Source: Rhizobium bangladeshense
Lineage (GTDB): Bacteria; Pseudomonadota; Alphaproteobacteria; Rhizobiales; Rhizobiaceae
Assembly (NCBI RefSeq): GCF_001662075.1
Contig: NZ_LYPL01000002.1
Span: 310,001 to 374,000 of the forward strand
Length of the DNA stretch: 64,000 bases
Direction of reading: 5' to 3'
The position numbers and the translations under genes are program-made. Below, piece after piece: positions 22,308 through 30,512 of the stretch; positions within the stretch are counted from its first letter, which is position 1; every line of letters begins with the position of its first letter. The notes beneath the pieces are model-generated. The model worked only from the letters and a program-made list of their open reading frames with translations, was not told where the DNA came from and did no database searches.

Positions 22308-23246
22308 ATGCACTCGGTTCTCAGAAACCCGATGAGAGGCATTGCGCTGAAAGTCTCGTCGGTCGTGGTCTTCCTGGCCATGCAGACCTGCATCAAGCTA
22401 GCCGGCCCGGATATTCCGCCGGGTCAGGTCACCTTCTGCAGGTCCTTCTTCGCGCTCTTCCCGATCATGGCCTATCTCGGCTATATCGGACAGCTGCGCG
22501 CCGCCTTCCACACCGCCAATCCGGTCGGCCACCTGAAGCGCGGCACGATCGGCATCCTGTCGATGGCTTTCGGTTTTTACGGCCTCCTGCACCTGCCGCT
22601 GCCGGAGGCGATTGCGCTCGGCTACGCATTGCCGCTCGTCGCCGTGATCTTCGCCGCGGTTTTTCTCGGCGAGACCGTGCGCATCTATCGCTGGAGCGCC
22701 GTTCTGGTCGGCATGGCCGGCGTTGCCATCATCTCCTGGCCGAAGCTCACGCTGTTTCGCGACGGCGGCATGGAAACCGAACAGGCCGTCGGCGCGCTTT
22801 GCGTGCTGTTTTCGGCGGTTCTCGGCGGTATGGCGATGATCCAGGTGCGTCGCCTCGTCGAAGAGGAGAAGACGGCGACGATCGTGCTGTATTTTTCGCT
22901 CACCGCATCGGTCTTCTCGCTGGCCTCCCTCCCTTTCGGCTGGCTCGTCCTGCCGTGGCCGTCGGCGCTTTATCTGATCGCTGCCGGCTTTTGCGGTGGT
23001 GTGGCGCAGATTCTGCTGACCGAAAGCTACCGCCATGCCGACGTCTCCACCATCGCGCCGTTCGAATATACGTCGATCCTGCTTGGCGGCGTCGTCGGCT
23101 ATTTCGTCTTCGGCGACGTGCCGAGCATCACCATGCTGATCGGCACCGTCATCGTCGTTGCCGCCGGTATCTTCATCATCTATCGCGAGCATCAGCTGGG
23201 CATCGAACAGCGGGAAGCGCGCAAGGCGACGACGCCGCAGGCCTGA
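22308..23246 (+). CDS. EamA/DMT-family transporter
   Basis: A 312-residue protein with ten predicted membrane segments in two five-helix EamA repeats (for example GILSMAFGFYGLLHLPLPEA in the first and APFEYTSILLGGVVGYFVFG in the second). The family exports amino acids, nucleosides or other metabolites, and the RarD/RhtA-like arrangement gives no specific substrate. No regulator lies next to it. It is read in the same direction as the following orphan gene, 176 bases away. Confidence 0.85.
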   Translation: MHSVLRNPMRGIALKVSSVVVFLAMQTCIKLAGPDIPPGQVTFCRSFFALFPIMAYLGYIGQLRAAFHTANPVGHLKRGTIGILSMAFGFYGLLHLPLPEAIALGYALPLVAVIFAAVFLGETVRIYRWSAVLVGMAGVAIISWPKLTLFRDGGMETEQAVGALCVLFSAVLGGMAMIQVRRLVEEEKTATIVLYFSLTASVFSLASLPFGWLVLPWPSALYLIAAGFCGGVAQILLTESYRHADVSTIAPFEYTSILLGGVVGYFVFGDVPSITMLIGTVIVVAAGIFIIYREHQLGIEQREARKATTPQA

Positions 23247-23422
23247 GTTCACGGCAGGAGTGGTCAATTCTTAGGATGGCGTCGACCTGCGGAATATGAT
23301 TGTTGAACATGAGAAACTATCATTTATTCAACGCTGTGCACGGCTGACGGCCGTTGCCACCGCGGCTTTCGATATTACTGCTCCGAAACGCTGGCCTGCG
23401 AGCGGAGGTGGAGAAAAGCGTA

Positions 23423-24295
23423 ATGGCATTCACGGCGGAGCAATTGGCGGGGAACGGCTCCTTTCTGACGAGTATCCGCTTTCTGGCCAAGCAGACACGC
23501 GGCATGTTCGACGCCGGCCCGCGTCTGGCGCGATTGCTCGCCTCCCACCAGCGCTGGCTGCTGACCCAGACGGCCTATGCCCTTCACCTGGAATATGATC
23601 CGCGCGAACCGACCTCGGGGTTTACCGCCGTTCGGCTGACCGGCCGCATTACCGCGCACAAGGTGGCCAGCCGTAACACCGTGCTCGCTTTCATCGAAGA
23701 ACTCTATACCTACCGCTTCATCACCCATACGCCCGGCGACGAGCGGCGCCGGCCACGCCATTTCGAGCCCGCCAATGTCAGCCACCAGGCGATGTTCGCC
23801 TGGATTCACGCCAATCTCGCCGCGCTCGACCTGCTCGACGGCGGTGAACGGGCGGCTGTTTTCCAGGCAAATCCATCATTGATGAGGCTCGTTCAGCCGC
23901 GCGTTGCCCGCCACTGCCTGGAAGATGCCGCCTGGCGCGAGCCGCCGGAGCAGGTGGCGTTGTTTCTCTGGACCGAAGCCGGCGGCCTTGTCGTCGACAA
24001 CTTCATCGCCAGGATGGATCCGGAGGACACCGGGGCGGGCCAGTTTCTCGTTGGCCGCGTCGAGACCCGCGCGCTTGCCGCCGATTTCATGATGTCGCGC
24101 ACGCACTTGCAGCGGCTCCTGGCAAAGGCGGCGCAGCGCGGCTGCGTCGGCTGGCATGATGAGCCGCGCAAGACGCATCTTTGGATATCGCGGCATTTCG
24201 TCGAGGAATATTGCGCCTGGCAGGCGGTCAAGTTCGCCTATGTCGACGAAGCCTTCGAATGGGCGACGGCCCGGATCGACGCGCTGGCGGTGTGA
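23423..24295 (+). CDS. Conserved protein with helix-turn-helix-like C-terminus
   Basis: A 290-residue soluble protein starting at ATG 23423, with GGAG nine bases before. I do not recognise the family. The segment ALAADFMMSRTHLQRLLAKA near residues 215-234 has the spacing of a helix-turn-helix and is followed by a wing-like stretch, while the N-terminal 190 residues are mostly helical with many Arg and His. A transcriptional regulator with an N-terminal sensor part is the best guess. The end touches the minus-strand small frame at 24296. A longer start at 23354 lacks a ribosome site. Confidence 0.65.
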   Translation: MAFTAEQLAGNGSFLTSIRFLAKQTRGMFDAGPRLARLLASHQRWLLTQTAYALHLEYDPREPTSGFTAVRLTGRITAHKVASRNTVLAFIEELYTYRFITHTPGDERRRPRHFEPANVSHQAMFAWIHANLAALDLLDGGERAAVFQANPSLMRLVQPRVARHCLEDAAWREPPEQVALFLWTEAGGLVVDNFIARMDPEDTGAGQFLVGRVETRALAADFMMSRTHLQRLLAKAAQRGCVGWHDEPRKTHLWISRHFVEEYCAWQAVKFAYVDEAFEWATARIDALAV

Positions 24296-24454
24296 TTACA
24301 GGACGATCGCTGCCGAGCCCGCGCCAAGATCCGCAGCGGCATTGGCCGGCTTTACCGACAGCTCTCGCTCATATTCGCGCGCGGCGCAGACCGCGGCGCG
24401 GATATGCTCGAAGGTTTCGATGTTGCGCAGAAGCGATAGCAGGATCGTTGGCAT
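24296..24454 (-). CDS. Candidate 52-residue protein
   Basis: A short frame reading MPTILLSLLRNIETFEHIRA at its start and VKPANAAADLGAGSAAIVL at its end, with one Cys pair spaced in AAVCAAREYE only once, so no disulfide. Codon third positions are G/C-rich like neighbouring genes. It ends exactly where the plus-strand orphan gene ends. An in-frame ATG at 24472 is also possible; neither has a clear ribosome site. It could be cotranscribed from the operator-bearing region at 24776. Confidence 0.35.
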   Translation of the reverse strand: MPTILLSLLRNIETFEHIRAAVCAAREYERELSVKPANAAADLGAGSAAIVL

Positions 24455-24542
24455 GGTGGGTGACTCTAACATGTAAAGGCAGCAAATTCAGAGCGCTACA
24501 GTGGCATCTGGAAAGACTTGGCGGCGCTGTAGCGCCTGCCGC

Positions 24543-24734
24543 TCAATATTGCTGGAAGTCCGAGAAAATGGCGTTTGGGCGCGCCGTGCGGCTGTTGATG
24601 CCGGTGCCGCGGGCGATCATCTGTTCGTTCGTGGCGAAGCCGAAGCGGCTGTAACCATGTGTGGAGCGAAGCTGGTCACCGGCAAGGCGAAGGGTTTCAA
24701 ACCCGGAATGGATAGGACGAAATCTCTTGTTCAT
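24543..24734 (-). CDS. Candidate 63-residue protein under a PhaR-like site
   Basis: A frame starting at ATG 24734 with CAGGAA eight bases before. The sequence (for example SGFETLRLAGDQLRSTHGYS and FGFATNEQMIARGTG) is amphipathic and matches no family I know. The upstream arrangement, a TGC-N3-GCA palindrome, an AT-rich stretch and GGAGG-like purines, is what rhizobial phasin genes have, yet the product does not read as a phasin. It may be a phasin-regulon small protein or a decayed gene. Confidence 0.4.
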   Translation of the reverse strand: MNKRFRPIHSGFETLRLAGDQLRSTHGYSRFGFATNEQMIARGTGINSRTARPNAIFSDFQQY

Positions 24735-24775
24735 GGCCTTGGTTCCTGTGATTCCTCCCAAGACACAGGCTTATA

Positions 24776-24786
24776 TTGCAGTGCAA
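24776..24786. promoter_or_regulatory. PhaR-like operator (TTGCAGTGCAA)
   Basis: A perfect inverted repeat TTGCA-G-TGCAA, containing TGC-N3-GCA, the form bound by PhaR regulators of polyhydroxybutyrate granule genes in alphaproteobacteria. It is about 45 bases upstream of the 63-residue minus-strand frame. The match is by eye only. Confidence 0.45.
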
Positions 24787-24867
24787 CATAGATTCTACAA
24801 TGCATGCTGGCGCGATGCAGCCATGCGAAAAATGCATGGCGTGCTTCATTAAATTATTCAACTTCGG

Positions 24868-25758
24868 CTAATTTTTGAGCAGAGAGAGGGATCTGAGTTT
24901 TGCCTGAAAGGCGAGAAGATCGTTCCAGGCCAGCCGCTTGTTGACGGGTGCGGTTAACAGATCCTGGGGATGCAGGCTGGCGATGGCCGGAATGGCGCGA
25001 TCGGCGATGACGATGTCCTTCCAGCGGCCGCGCAGGCCGTGAATCGTATCGTTTTCCCCGAGGAAGAATCGTGCCGCGAAATTGCCGAGCAGCAGGATTG
25101 CCTGCGGTTCGGCGAGCGCGATCTGGCGCTCGATGAAGGGCCGGCAGATGTCGATCTCGGCCGCCGACGCCGCCCGGTTGCCGGGCGGGCGCCAGGGAAT
25201 GACCTGCGTCAGCAGGACGCTCGAGCGGTTCAGCCCGATCGCCGCCAGCATCTTGTCGAACAACTGGCCGGACTTACCCGAAAAGGGCAGGCCTTCCCGA
25301 TCGTCTTCGGCGCTCGGCGCCGAGCCGATCACCATGATGCCGCTTTCGGCGTCGCCGCTGGCAAAGATGGTCGAGCGGGCACTGTGCTTGAGATTGCAGC
25401 CGTTGAAGGCTTCGATCGCGGTCTTGAGCTCTGCCAGCGATCGCGCCGCTTCCGCGACGAAGCGCGCCTGCTGCACCGCCTCGCCGTCGGGGATCGCCGG
25501 TTGCGGGCCGGAGACCGGGGCCGGACGCGCTGCTGCGGTCGGGCGCGGCGATGTCTGGCGTTCGCCGCTGCTCGGGCGCTCCCCGGCCGCTGGACGTTCC
25601 TGCTGCGCCGACGCCGGACGGCGCGCCGCCTTCATCGCCTCGAACTCGGCGAAGCGGTCGACCGCCTCTTCCTCCAGCAGCCACTCCACGCCGGCATCCG
25701 CATGGAAATGCAGAAGCGCTGCCAGCTCGGCGGGGGAAAGGTCGTTGGCGGAGATCAT
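24868..25758 (-). CDS. Uracil-DNA glycosylase family 4-like protein with degenerate Fe-S site
   Basis: A 296-residue protein. About 100 N-terminal residues are low-complexity (Ala/Pro/Arg). The glycosylase fold follows, with GSAPSAEDDREGLPF near 145-159, RPPGNRAASAAEIDICRPF near 190-208 and SLHPQDLL near 261-268, matching the family-4 uracil-DNA glycosylases that repair deaminated cytosine. Of the four Cys that hold the 4Fe-4S cluster, only C121 and C205 remain; the other two positions read F118 and W189. The motif-1 GEAPG is GSAPS. Activity may therefore differ from the canonical enzyme. Confidence 0.8.
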   Translation of the reverse strand: MISANDLSPAELAALLHFHADAGVEWLLEEEAVDRFAEFEAMKAARRPASAQQERPAAGERPSSGERQTSPRPTAAARPAPVSGPQPAIPDGEAVQQARFVAEAARSLAELKTAIEAFNGCNLKHSARSTIFASGDAESGIMVIGSAPSAEDDREGLPFSGKSGQLFDKMLAAIGLNRSSVLLTQVIPWRPPGNRAASAAEIDICRPFIERQIALAEPQAILLLGNFAARFFLGENDTIHGLRGRWKDIVIADRAIPAIASLHPQDLLTAPVNKRLAWNDLLAFQAKLRSLSLLKN

Positions 25759-25826
25759 GCGGCAAGCTTAGCGGAGAGAAATGGGCATTGAAAGGGCGGG
25801 CGGCACATTGGCCGCTCCTGCCGGCT

Positions 25827-27119
25827 TTATTGCACAGTCCATTGCGCGATGTCGTCGCGCTCGCCGATCAGCGCCAGGCCGTGGGCGATCGACAGCAGTT
25901 CACCGCCGCTTTCGATCCGGTCGCGCTCGAAGCGCTCGGTGAAGATGCGGCGCACCGCCGGCACGAAGGAGGTGCCGCCGGTGAGGAACACTTTGTCGAT
26001 TTCGACAGGCTTCGTCTCGGTCTTGTCGAGCACCTCGTCGAGCGCGCCCTCGATGCGGGCGAGATCCTCGCCGATCCAGCTTTCGAAATCGCTGCGCTTG
26101 ATGCTGCGGTGTCCGCCGCGGCCAAGCGGCGCGAAGTCGAAGGGCGCCTCCTCGGCGGCGGAGAGTGCCATCTTCGTCGCCGAGACCGCCTGGTAGAGTG
26201 GGTAGCCTTCGTCATGGTCGATGAGATCGATGAAGATCTCAAGCTTTTCCGGCTCCAGGCTGGTGCGCACCAGCTTCTTCAGATCCTCGAATTCGCGCGT
26301 GGTCTTGAAGATCGACAGCTGGTTCCAGCGGCCGAAGCTGGAATAATAGTTGGACGGCACTTCGAGAACCTTGTCGAAGCTTTTGAAATGGCTGCGCTTG
26401 CCGATCAGCGGTGCGACGATGTTGTCGATCATCCGGTAGTCGAAATGGTCGCCGGCGACGCCGACGCCGGAATGGCCGATCGGCGTGGCCGTCAGCCTGC
26501 CGGCGACGGTCTCGAAGCGGATCAGTGAATAGTCGGTCGTGCCGCCGCCGAAATCGGCGACCAGCACGGTCGCATCCTGCTTGAGGTTCTGCGCGAAGTA
26601 GAAGGCGGCGGCGACCGGCTCGTAGACATAGTGGATTTCGGGAAAACCGAAGCGCGACAGCGCCTCGTTGTAGCGTTCGGTCGCCAGATCAGGATCGGGG
26701 CTGGCGCCGGCGAAATGCACCGGACGTCCGGTGACGATGCGGCTGACATCGGATGGCCAGTTGTCGCCGGCATAGTTGCGCAGCCGCCGCACGAAGATCT
26801 CCATCAGATCTTCGAAATTATGGCGCTTGGCGAAGATCAGCGTGCCCTGGAACAGCGCGCTTGCAGCAAAGGTCTTGATCGATTGCAGGAAGCGGCATTC
26901 GCCGGGATTGTCGATGAATTGCCGGATCGCCGCATGGCCTGCCTCCACCTTCAGCGCCGAGGCGCCGAGCTGGGCATCCTTCATGAAGGAGAGTGCGGTC
27001 CGCATGCTGTCGGCGGTTCCTGCCGTGCTCGTGAACGCCATCGAGCGCGTCGCCCCGCCATCCGCCATGGCGAGAACCGTATTCGTCGTGCCGAAGTCGA
27101 AACCCAGCGCCTGAGCCAT
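25827..27119 (-). CDS. Hsp70-family protein, YegD-like
   Basis: A 430-residue protein with the actin/Hsp70 ATPase signatures: phosphate-1 loop GFDFGTTNTVLAMAD at the N-terminus, phosphate-2 LVADFGGGTTDYSLI and the adenosine segment VFLTGGTSFVPAVR. It lacks the substrate-binding half of DnaK, as E. coli YegD does. YegD-type proteins are putative chaperones with no known client. The start is ATG 27119. A tandem palindrome array lies 140 bases upstream. Confidence 0.88.
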   Translation of the reverse strand: MAQALGFDFGTTNTVLAMADGGATRSMAFTSTAGTADSMRTALSFMKDAQLGASALKVEAGHAAIRQFIDNPGECRFLQSIKTFAASALFQGTLIFAKRHNFEDLMEIFVRRLRNYAGDNWPSDVSRIVTGRPVHFAGASPDPDLATERYNEALSRFGFPEIHYVYEPVAAAFYFAQNLKQDATVLVADFGGGTTDYSLIRFETVAGRLTATPIGHSGVGVAGDHFDYRMIDNIVAPLIGKRSHFKSFDKVLEVPSNYYSSFGRWNQLSIFKTTREFEDLKKLVRTSLEPEKLEIFIDLIDHDEGYPLYQAVSATKMALSAAEEAPFDFAPLGRGGHRSIKRSDFESWIGEDLARIEGALDEVLDKTETKPVEIDKVFLTGGTSFVPAVRRIFTERFERDRIESGGELLSIAHGLALIGERDDIAQWTVQ

Positions 27120-27259
27120 GCCCGCACCTCTTCATGCCGATTGTTATTGGAGACGGAGCATCGCTCCGTGAAGGGCGAAAGGACGCCCGGATTCAGGAGG
27201 GCGGGTGATGCCACAGAGGCGTGGCACATTCAAGAGGATCGAAAGTCGATGTGATCGAA

Positions 27260-27359
27260 GGCGCACGTGTTCTCCCCGGGGGAAGAAGTCTTCTCCCCGG
27301 GGGAAGAAGTCTTCTCCCCGGGGGAAGAAGTCTTCTCCCCGGGGAAGAAGACGTGCGCC
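27260..27359. repeat. Tandem 21-bp palindromic array bounded by inverted repeats
   Basis: Four direct units start at 27270, 27291, 27312 and 27333; the first three are identical 21-mers (TTCTCCCCGGGGGAAGAAGTC, shown in two parts as TTCTCCCCGGGGG and AAGAAGTC) and the fourth lacks one G. Each unit is itself nearly self-complementary around CCCCGGGG. The array is enclosed by GGCGCACGT at 27260-27268 and its exact complement ACGTGCGCC at 27351-27359. It lies between the RND pump gene's 3' end and the Hsp70-like gene's 5' end. The 21-base period leaves all frames open, but I see no reason to call it coding. Confidence 0.9.
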
Positions 27360-27395
27360 GCAAGGGCTGGCGATAGCGACGTCAGAGGGCCGTCA

Positions 27396-30300
27396 TCATT
27401 CGGCAGCCATTGCCCTGGCCTCCTGCAACTCCGGCTCCTCGACCTTCGTGCCGCCGATCAGCCGGCCGAGGAAGTTTCCGAACCGGTCCATCTCGACGAA
27501 GATTACAGGGGTGATGAACAGCGTCAGCAGCTGCGAGACGACGAGGCCGCCGACAACGGCGATACCGAGCGGCTGGCGCAGCTCCGAGCTTGCGCCGGTG
27601 CCGAGCGCGATCGGCAGGGCGCCGAGCAGCGCGCAGAAGGTCGTCATCATGATCGGCCGGAAGCGCCGCACGCAGGCCTCGTGGATCGCCGTCGTCGCCT
27701 TTTCGCCGGTTGTGCGCATGGTCTCCACCGCCACGTCGATCATCATGATCGCGTTCTTCTTGACGATGCCGATCAGCATCAGCAGGCCGATGAGGGCAAT
27801 GATCGACAGATCGAAGCCCATGATCTTCAAGGCCAGCAGCGCGCCGAAGGCCGCGGCCGGCAGGCCGGAGAGAATGGTGAGGGGATGGATGAAGCTTTCA
27901 TAGAGCACGCCGAGCACGACATAGATGGTCATGACGGCCGCCAGGATCAGGTAAGGCGTATTGCCCTGCGATTGCTGGAAGATTTCCGCCGTACCGCCAT
28001 AGGAGGTGAAGACGTCGGCCGGCAGGCTGATATCCTTCTTGATCTGGTCGATCGCCGCCGTCGCGTCGCTGAGCGACACGCCCTCCGGCAGGTTGAAGGA
28101 GACGGTGGTCGAGACGAGTTGGCCGGTCTGATTGATGGTGACCGGGCCGGTGGTGCGCTCGACATGCGCGAAGTTGGAAAGCGGCACCAGGCTGCCATTC
28201 GACGAGGCGACACGGATTTCCGCCAGTTTCTGATCGTCCCAGGGTTTGCTGGTATCGTATTCGACGATGACGTCGTAGCTGTCGCCGGTCGACTGGATCT
28301 CCGCCGCGGTATATCCGCTGAAGGATTCCTGCAGCGTCGTGCGCAGCGTATCGTTGTCGATCCCGTAAGCGGCCGCCCGCTCGGTGTCGATGACGATGTT
28401 GGCCTGCAGGGCGTTGTTCTGGGCGTCCGAGGTGACGTCGGTAAACAGCCGGTCCTTGCGCATCGCCGCCTGGATCTTGCCGGCCCAGAGGTTGGTCTGG
28501 TCGGCGCTCAGTGCCTGCACCACCAGCTGATACTGGCTGGCGGTCTGGCGGCCGCCGAAGCGCAGGCTCTGGTTCGGCGTCACGAAAGCCTGCAATCCGG
28601 GGATCTTGTTGATCGCCGTGCGCAGCTCGCGCAGCGTCTGGTCGAGTGGCGGACGCTCCTTCTTGTCCTTGAGTTCGACGAACATCGAGCCGTTGTTCTG
28701 CGGCTTGTTCGGGTTGCCGCCGATCGTCGACATCACGTGGTTGACCGCCGGGTTCGCCTTGACGGCAGCTGCCGCCTGCTGCTGCAGTGCTTCCATGGCC
28801 GAGTAGGAAATATCCTGGCGGGCCTGGGTGCTGATCGTCAGGCGGCCGATATCCTCCTGTGGGAAGAAGCTCGTCGGCAGCGTCATGAAGAAGTAGACCG
28901 TCAGCGCCACCGAGCCGAGGAACACCCCGAGGATCGTCACGCGATGGCGCAGGCACCAGCCGACCGCTCTGTCGTAACCGCTGAGCGTCCGCTCGAAGCC
29001 CGCATCGAAGAGGCGGATCAGGAGCGGCGGCCGGCTGTGATTGTTGGAGAGACGCGAGCCGAGCATCGGCGTCACGGTCAGCGAGACGATGGCCGACGAG
29101 ATGATGGCGATGGCGACCACCATGCCGAATTCATTGAACACGCGGCCGACGACGCCGCCCATCAGCAGGATCGGGATGAAGACGGCAATCAGCGAAACCG
29201 ACATCGAAATGATGGTGTAGCTGACTTCGCCCGCTCCCTTGATCGCCGCTTCTCGCACCGGCATGCCTTCCTCGACATGGCGCAGGATGTTTTCGAGCAT
29301 GACGATGGCGTCGTCGACGACCAGCCCCACCGCGAGCGTCAACCCGAGCAGCGAGATATTGTCGATGCTGTAGCCGAGCACATACATCATGCCGAAGGTC
29401 GAAATCAGGGATAGCGGTACGGCAAGCCCGGGAATGATCGTCGCCGTCGCATGGCCGGTGAAGAGATAGATGACCAGTACGACGAGGCCGATCGTCAGGA
29501 ACAGCGTGAATTTCACGTCGGCGATGGCCGCACGGATGGGTTTTGCGGCGTCGTTCATGACAACGGTCGTGACCGAAGCCGGGATTTCGGCGTGAAGCTG
29601 CGGCAGCTTGGCATTGATGGCGTCCACGACGTCGACCGTATTGGCATCCGGCTGCCGCTGAACGGCGAGGATGATGCCGCGCTGGCCGTCATACCAGCTG
29701 CCGGTATACTGGTTCTCGACGCCGTCCTGCACATCGGCGACATCGCCGAGATGGATCGGCGCGCCGTTCGGATTGGCGATGACCAGCGAGCGGAATTGTT
29801 CGGCATTGGTGCGCTGCGTATTCGCCGTGATGGTCATGCTCTGCGCATTGTTCTGCAGCGTGCCTACGGGCTGCTGGCTGTTGGCGGCAGAAAGCGCCTT
29901 GTTGACGGTGTCGATGCCGATGCCGCGGGTGAGCAACTTGTTGGGGTCGACCTCGACGCGCACCGCATAGGTCTGCGCCCCGAAGACGCTGACCTGGGCG
30001 ACGCCCGGAAGCGTCGACAGCGACGGCGAGATGATGTCTTCGGCGATCTCGTCGAGCTTGCTGCGCGGCATGGTGTTGCTCTGAACGGAGAGCAGCATGA
30101 CCGGCGCATCGGCCGGGTTGGTCTTGCGGTAGCTCGGCGGCGTCGTCAGATTGTCGGGCAGCTGCCGGGTGGCGTGCGAGATCGCCGCCTGCACGTCGGC
30201 CGCGGCCGCGTCGATATCACGGTTGAGGTCGAACTGCAGCACGATGCTGGTGCTGCCGAGCGAGCTCGAGGCGCTGATCTCGCTGATGCCGGGAATGGTC

Positions 30301-30512
30301 TCGAACTGCTTGATCAGAGGCGTGGCGACCGACGTCGCCATCGTCTGCGGCGAGGCGCCACTCAGCTGCGCCGAAACGTTGATCGTCGGAAAATCGACCT
30401 GCGGCAGGGCTGCGACCGGAACGAGATGGTAACCGGCAAGGCCGGCGAGAATGACGCCGATAGCAAGCAGCGTCGTGGCGACGGGGCGCTGGATGCAGAA
30501 ATTCGGGATCAT
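27396..30512 (-). CDS. RND efflux pump inner-membrane subunit, MdtB/MdtC-like
   Basis: A 1038-residue transporter of usual HAE1/MdtBC length. It begins FCIQRPVATTLLAIGV, has the paired proton-relay aspartates in AVGLVVDDAIVMLENI and two large periplasmic loops with internal duplication. It exports amphipathic compounds using the proton gradient, together with the adaptor encoded just before it (four-base overlap) and an outer-membrane channel not present here. Only one pump gene is present, unlike the paired mdtB and mdtC of enterics. Confidence 0.92.
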   Translation of the reverse strand: MIPNFCIQRPVATTLLAIGVILAGLAGYHLVPVAALPQVDFPTINVSAQLSGASPQTMATSVATPLIKQFETIPGISEISASSSLGSTSIVLQFDLNRDIDAAAADVQAAISHATRQLPDNLTTPPSYRKTNPADAPVMLLSVQSNTMPRSKLDEIAEDIISPSLSTLPGVAQVSVFGAQTYAVRVEVDPNKLLTRGIGIDTVNKALSAANSQQPVGTLQNNAQSMTITANTQRTNAEQFRSLVIANPNGAPIHLGDVADVQDGVENQYTGSWYDGQRGIILAVQRQPDANTVDVVDAINAKLPQLHAEIPASVTTVVMNDAAKPIRAAIADVKFTLFLTIGLVVLVIYLFTGHATATIIPGLAVPLSLISTFGMMYVLGYSIDNISLLGLTLAVGLVVDDAIVMLENILRHVEEGMPVREAAIKGAGEVSYTIISMSVSLIAVFIPILLMGGVVGRVFNEFGMVVAIAIISSAIVSLTVTPMLGSRLSNNHSRPPLLIRLFDAGFERTLSGYDRAVGWCLRHRVTILGVFLGSVALTVYFFMTLPTSFFPQEDIGRLTISTQARQDISYSAMEALQQQAAAAVKANPAVNHVMSTIGGNPNKPQNNGSMFVELKDKKERPPLDQTLRELRTAINKIPGLQAFVTPNQSLRFGGRQTASQYQLVVQALSADQTNLWAGKIQAAMRKDRLFTDVTSDAQNNALQANIVIDTERAAAYGIDNDTLRTTLQESFSGYTAAEIQSTGDSYDVIVEYDTSKPWDDQKLAEIRVASSNGSLVPLSNFAHVERTTGPVTINQTGQLVSTTVSFNLPEGVSLSDATAAIDQIKKDISLPADVFTSYGGTAEIFQQSQGNTPYLILAAVMTIYVVLGVLYESFIHPLTILSGLPAAAFGALLALKIMGFDLSIIALIGLLMLIGIVKKNAIMMIDVAVETMRTTGEKATTAIHEACVRRFRPIMMTTFCALLGALPIALGTGASSELRQPLGIAVVGGLVVSQLLTLFITPVIFVEMDRFGNFLGRLIGGTKVEEPELQEARAMAAE

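Noticed and set aside
27267-29414. 715-residue plus-strand frame starting in the palindrome array
   Set aside because: It is the reverse shadow of the RND pump gene. The heptapeptide repeat at its start only reflects the 21-base repeat.
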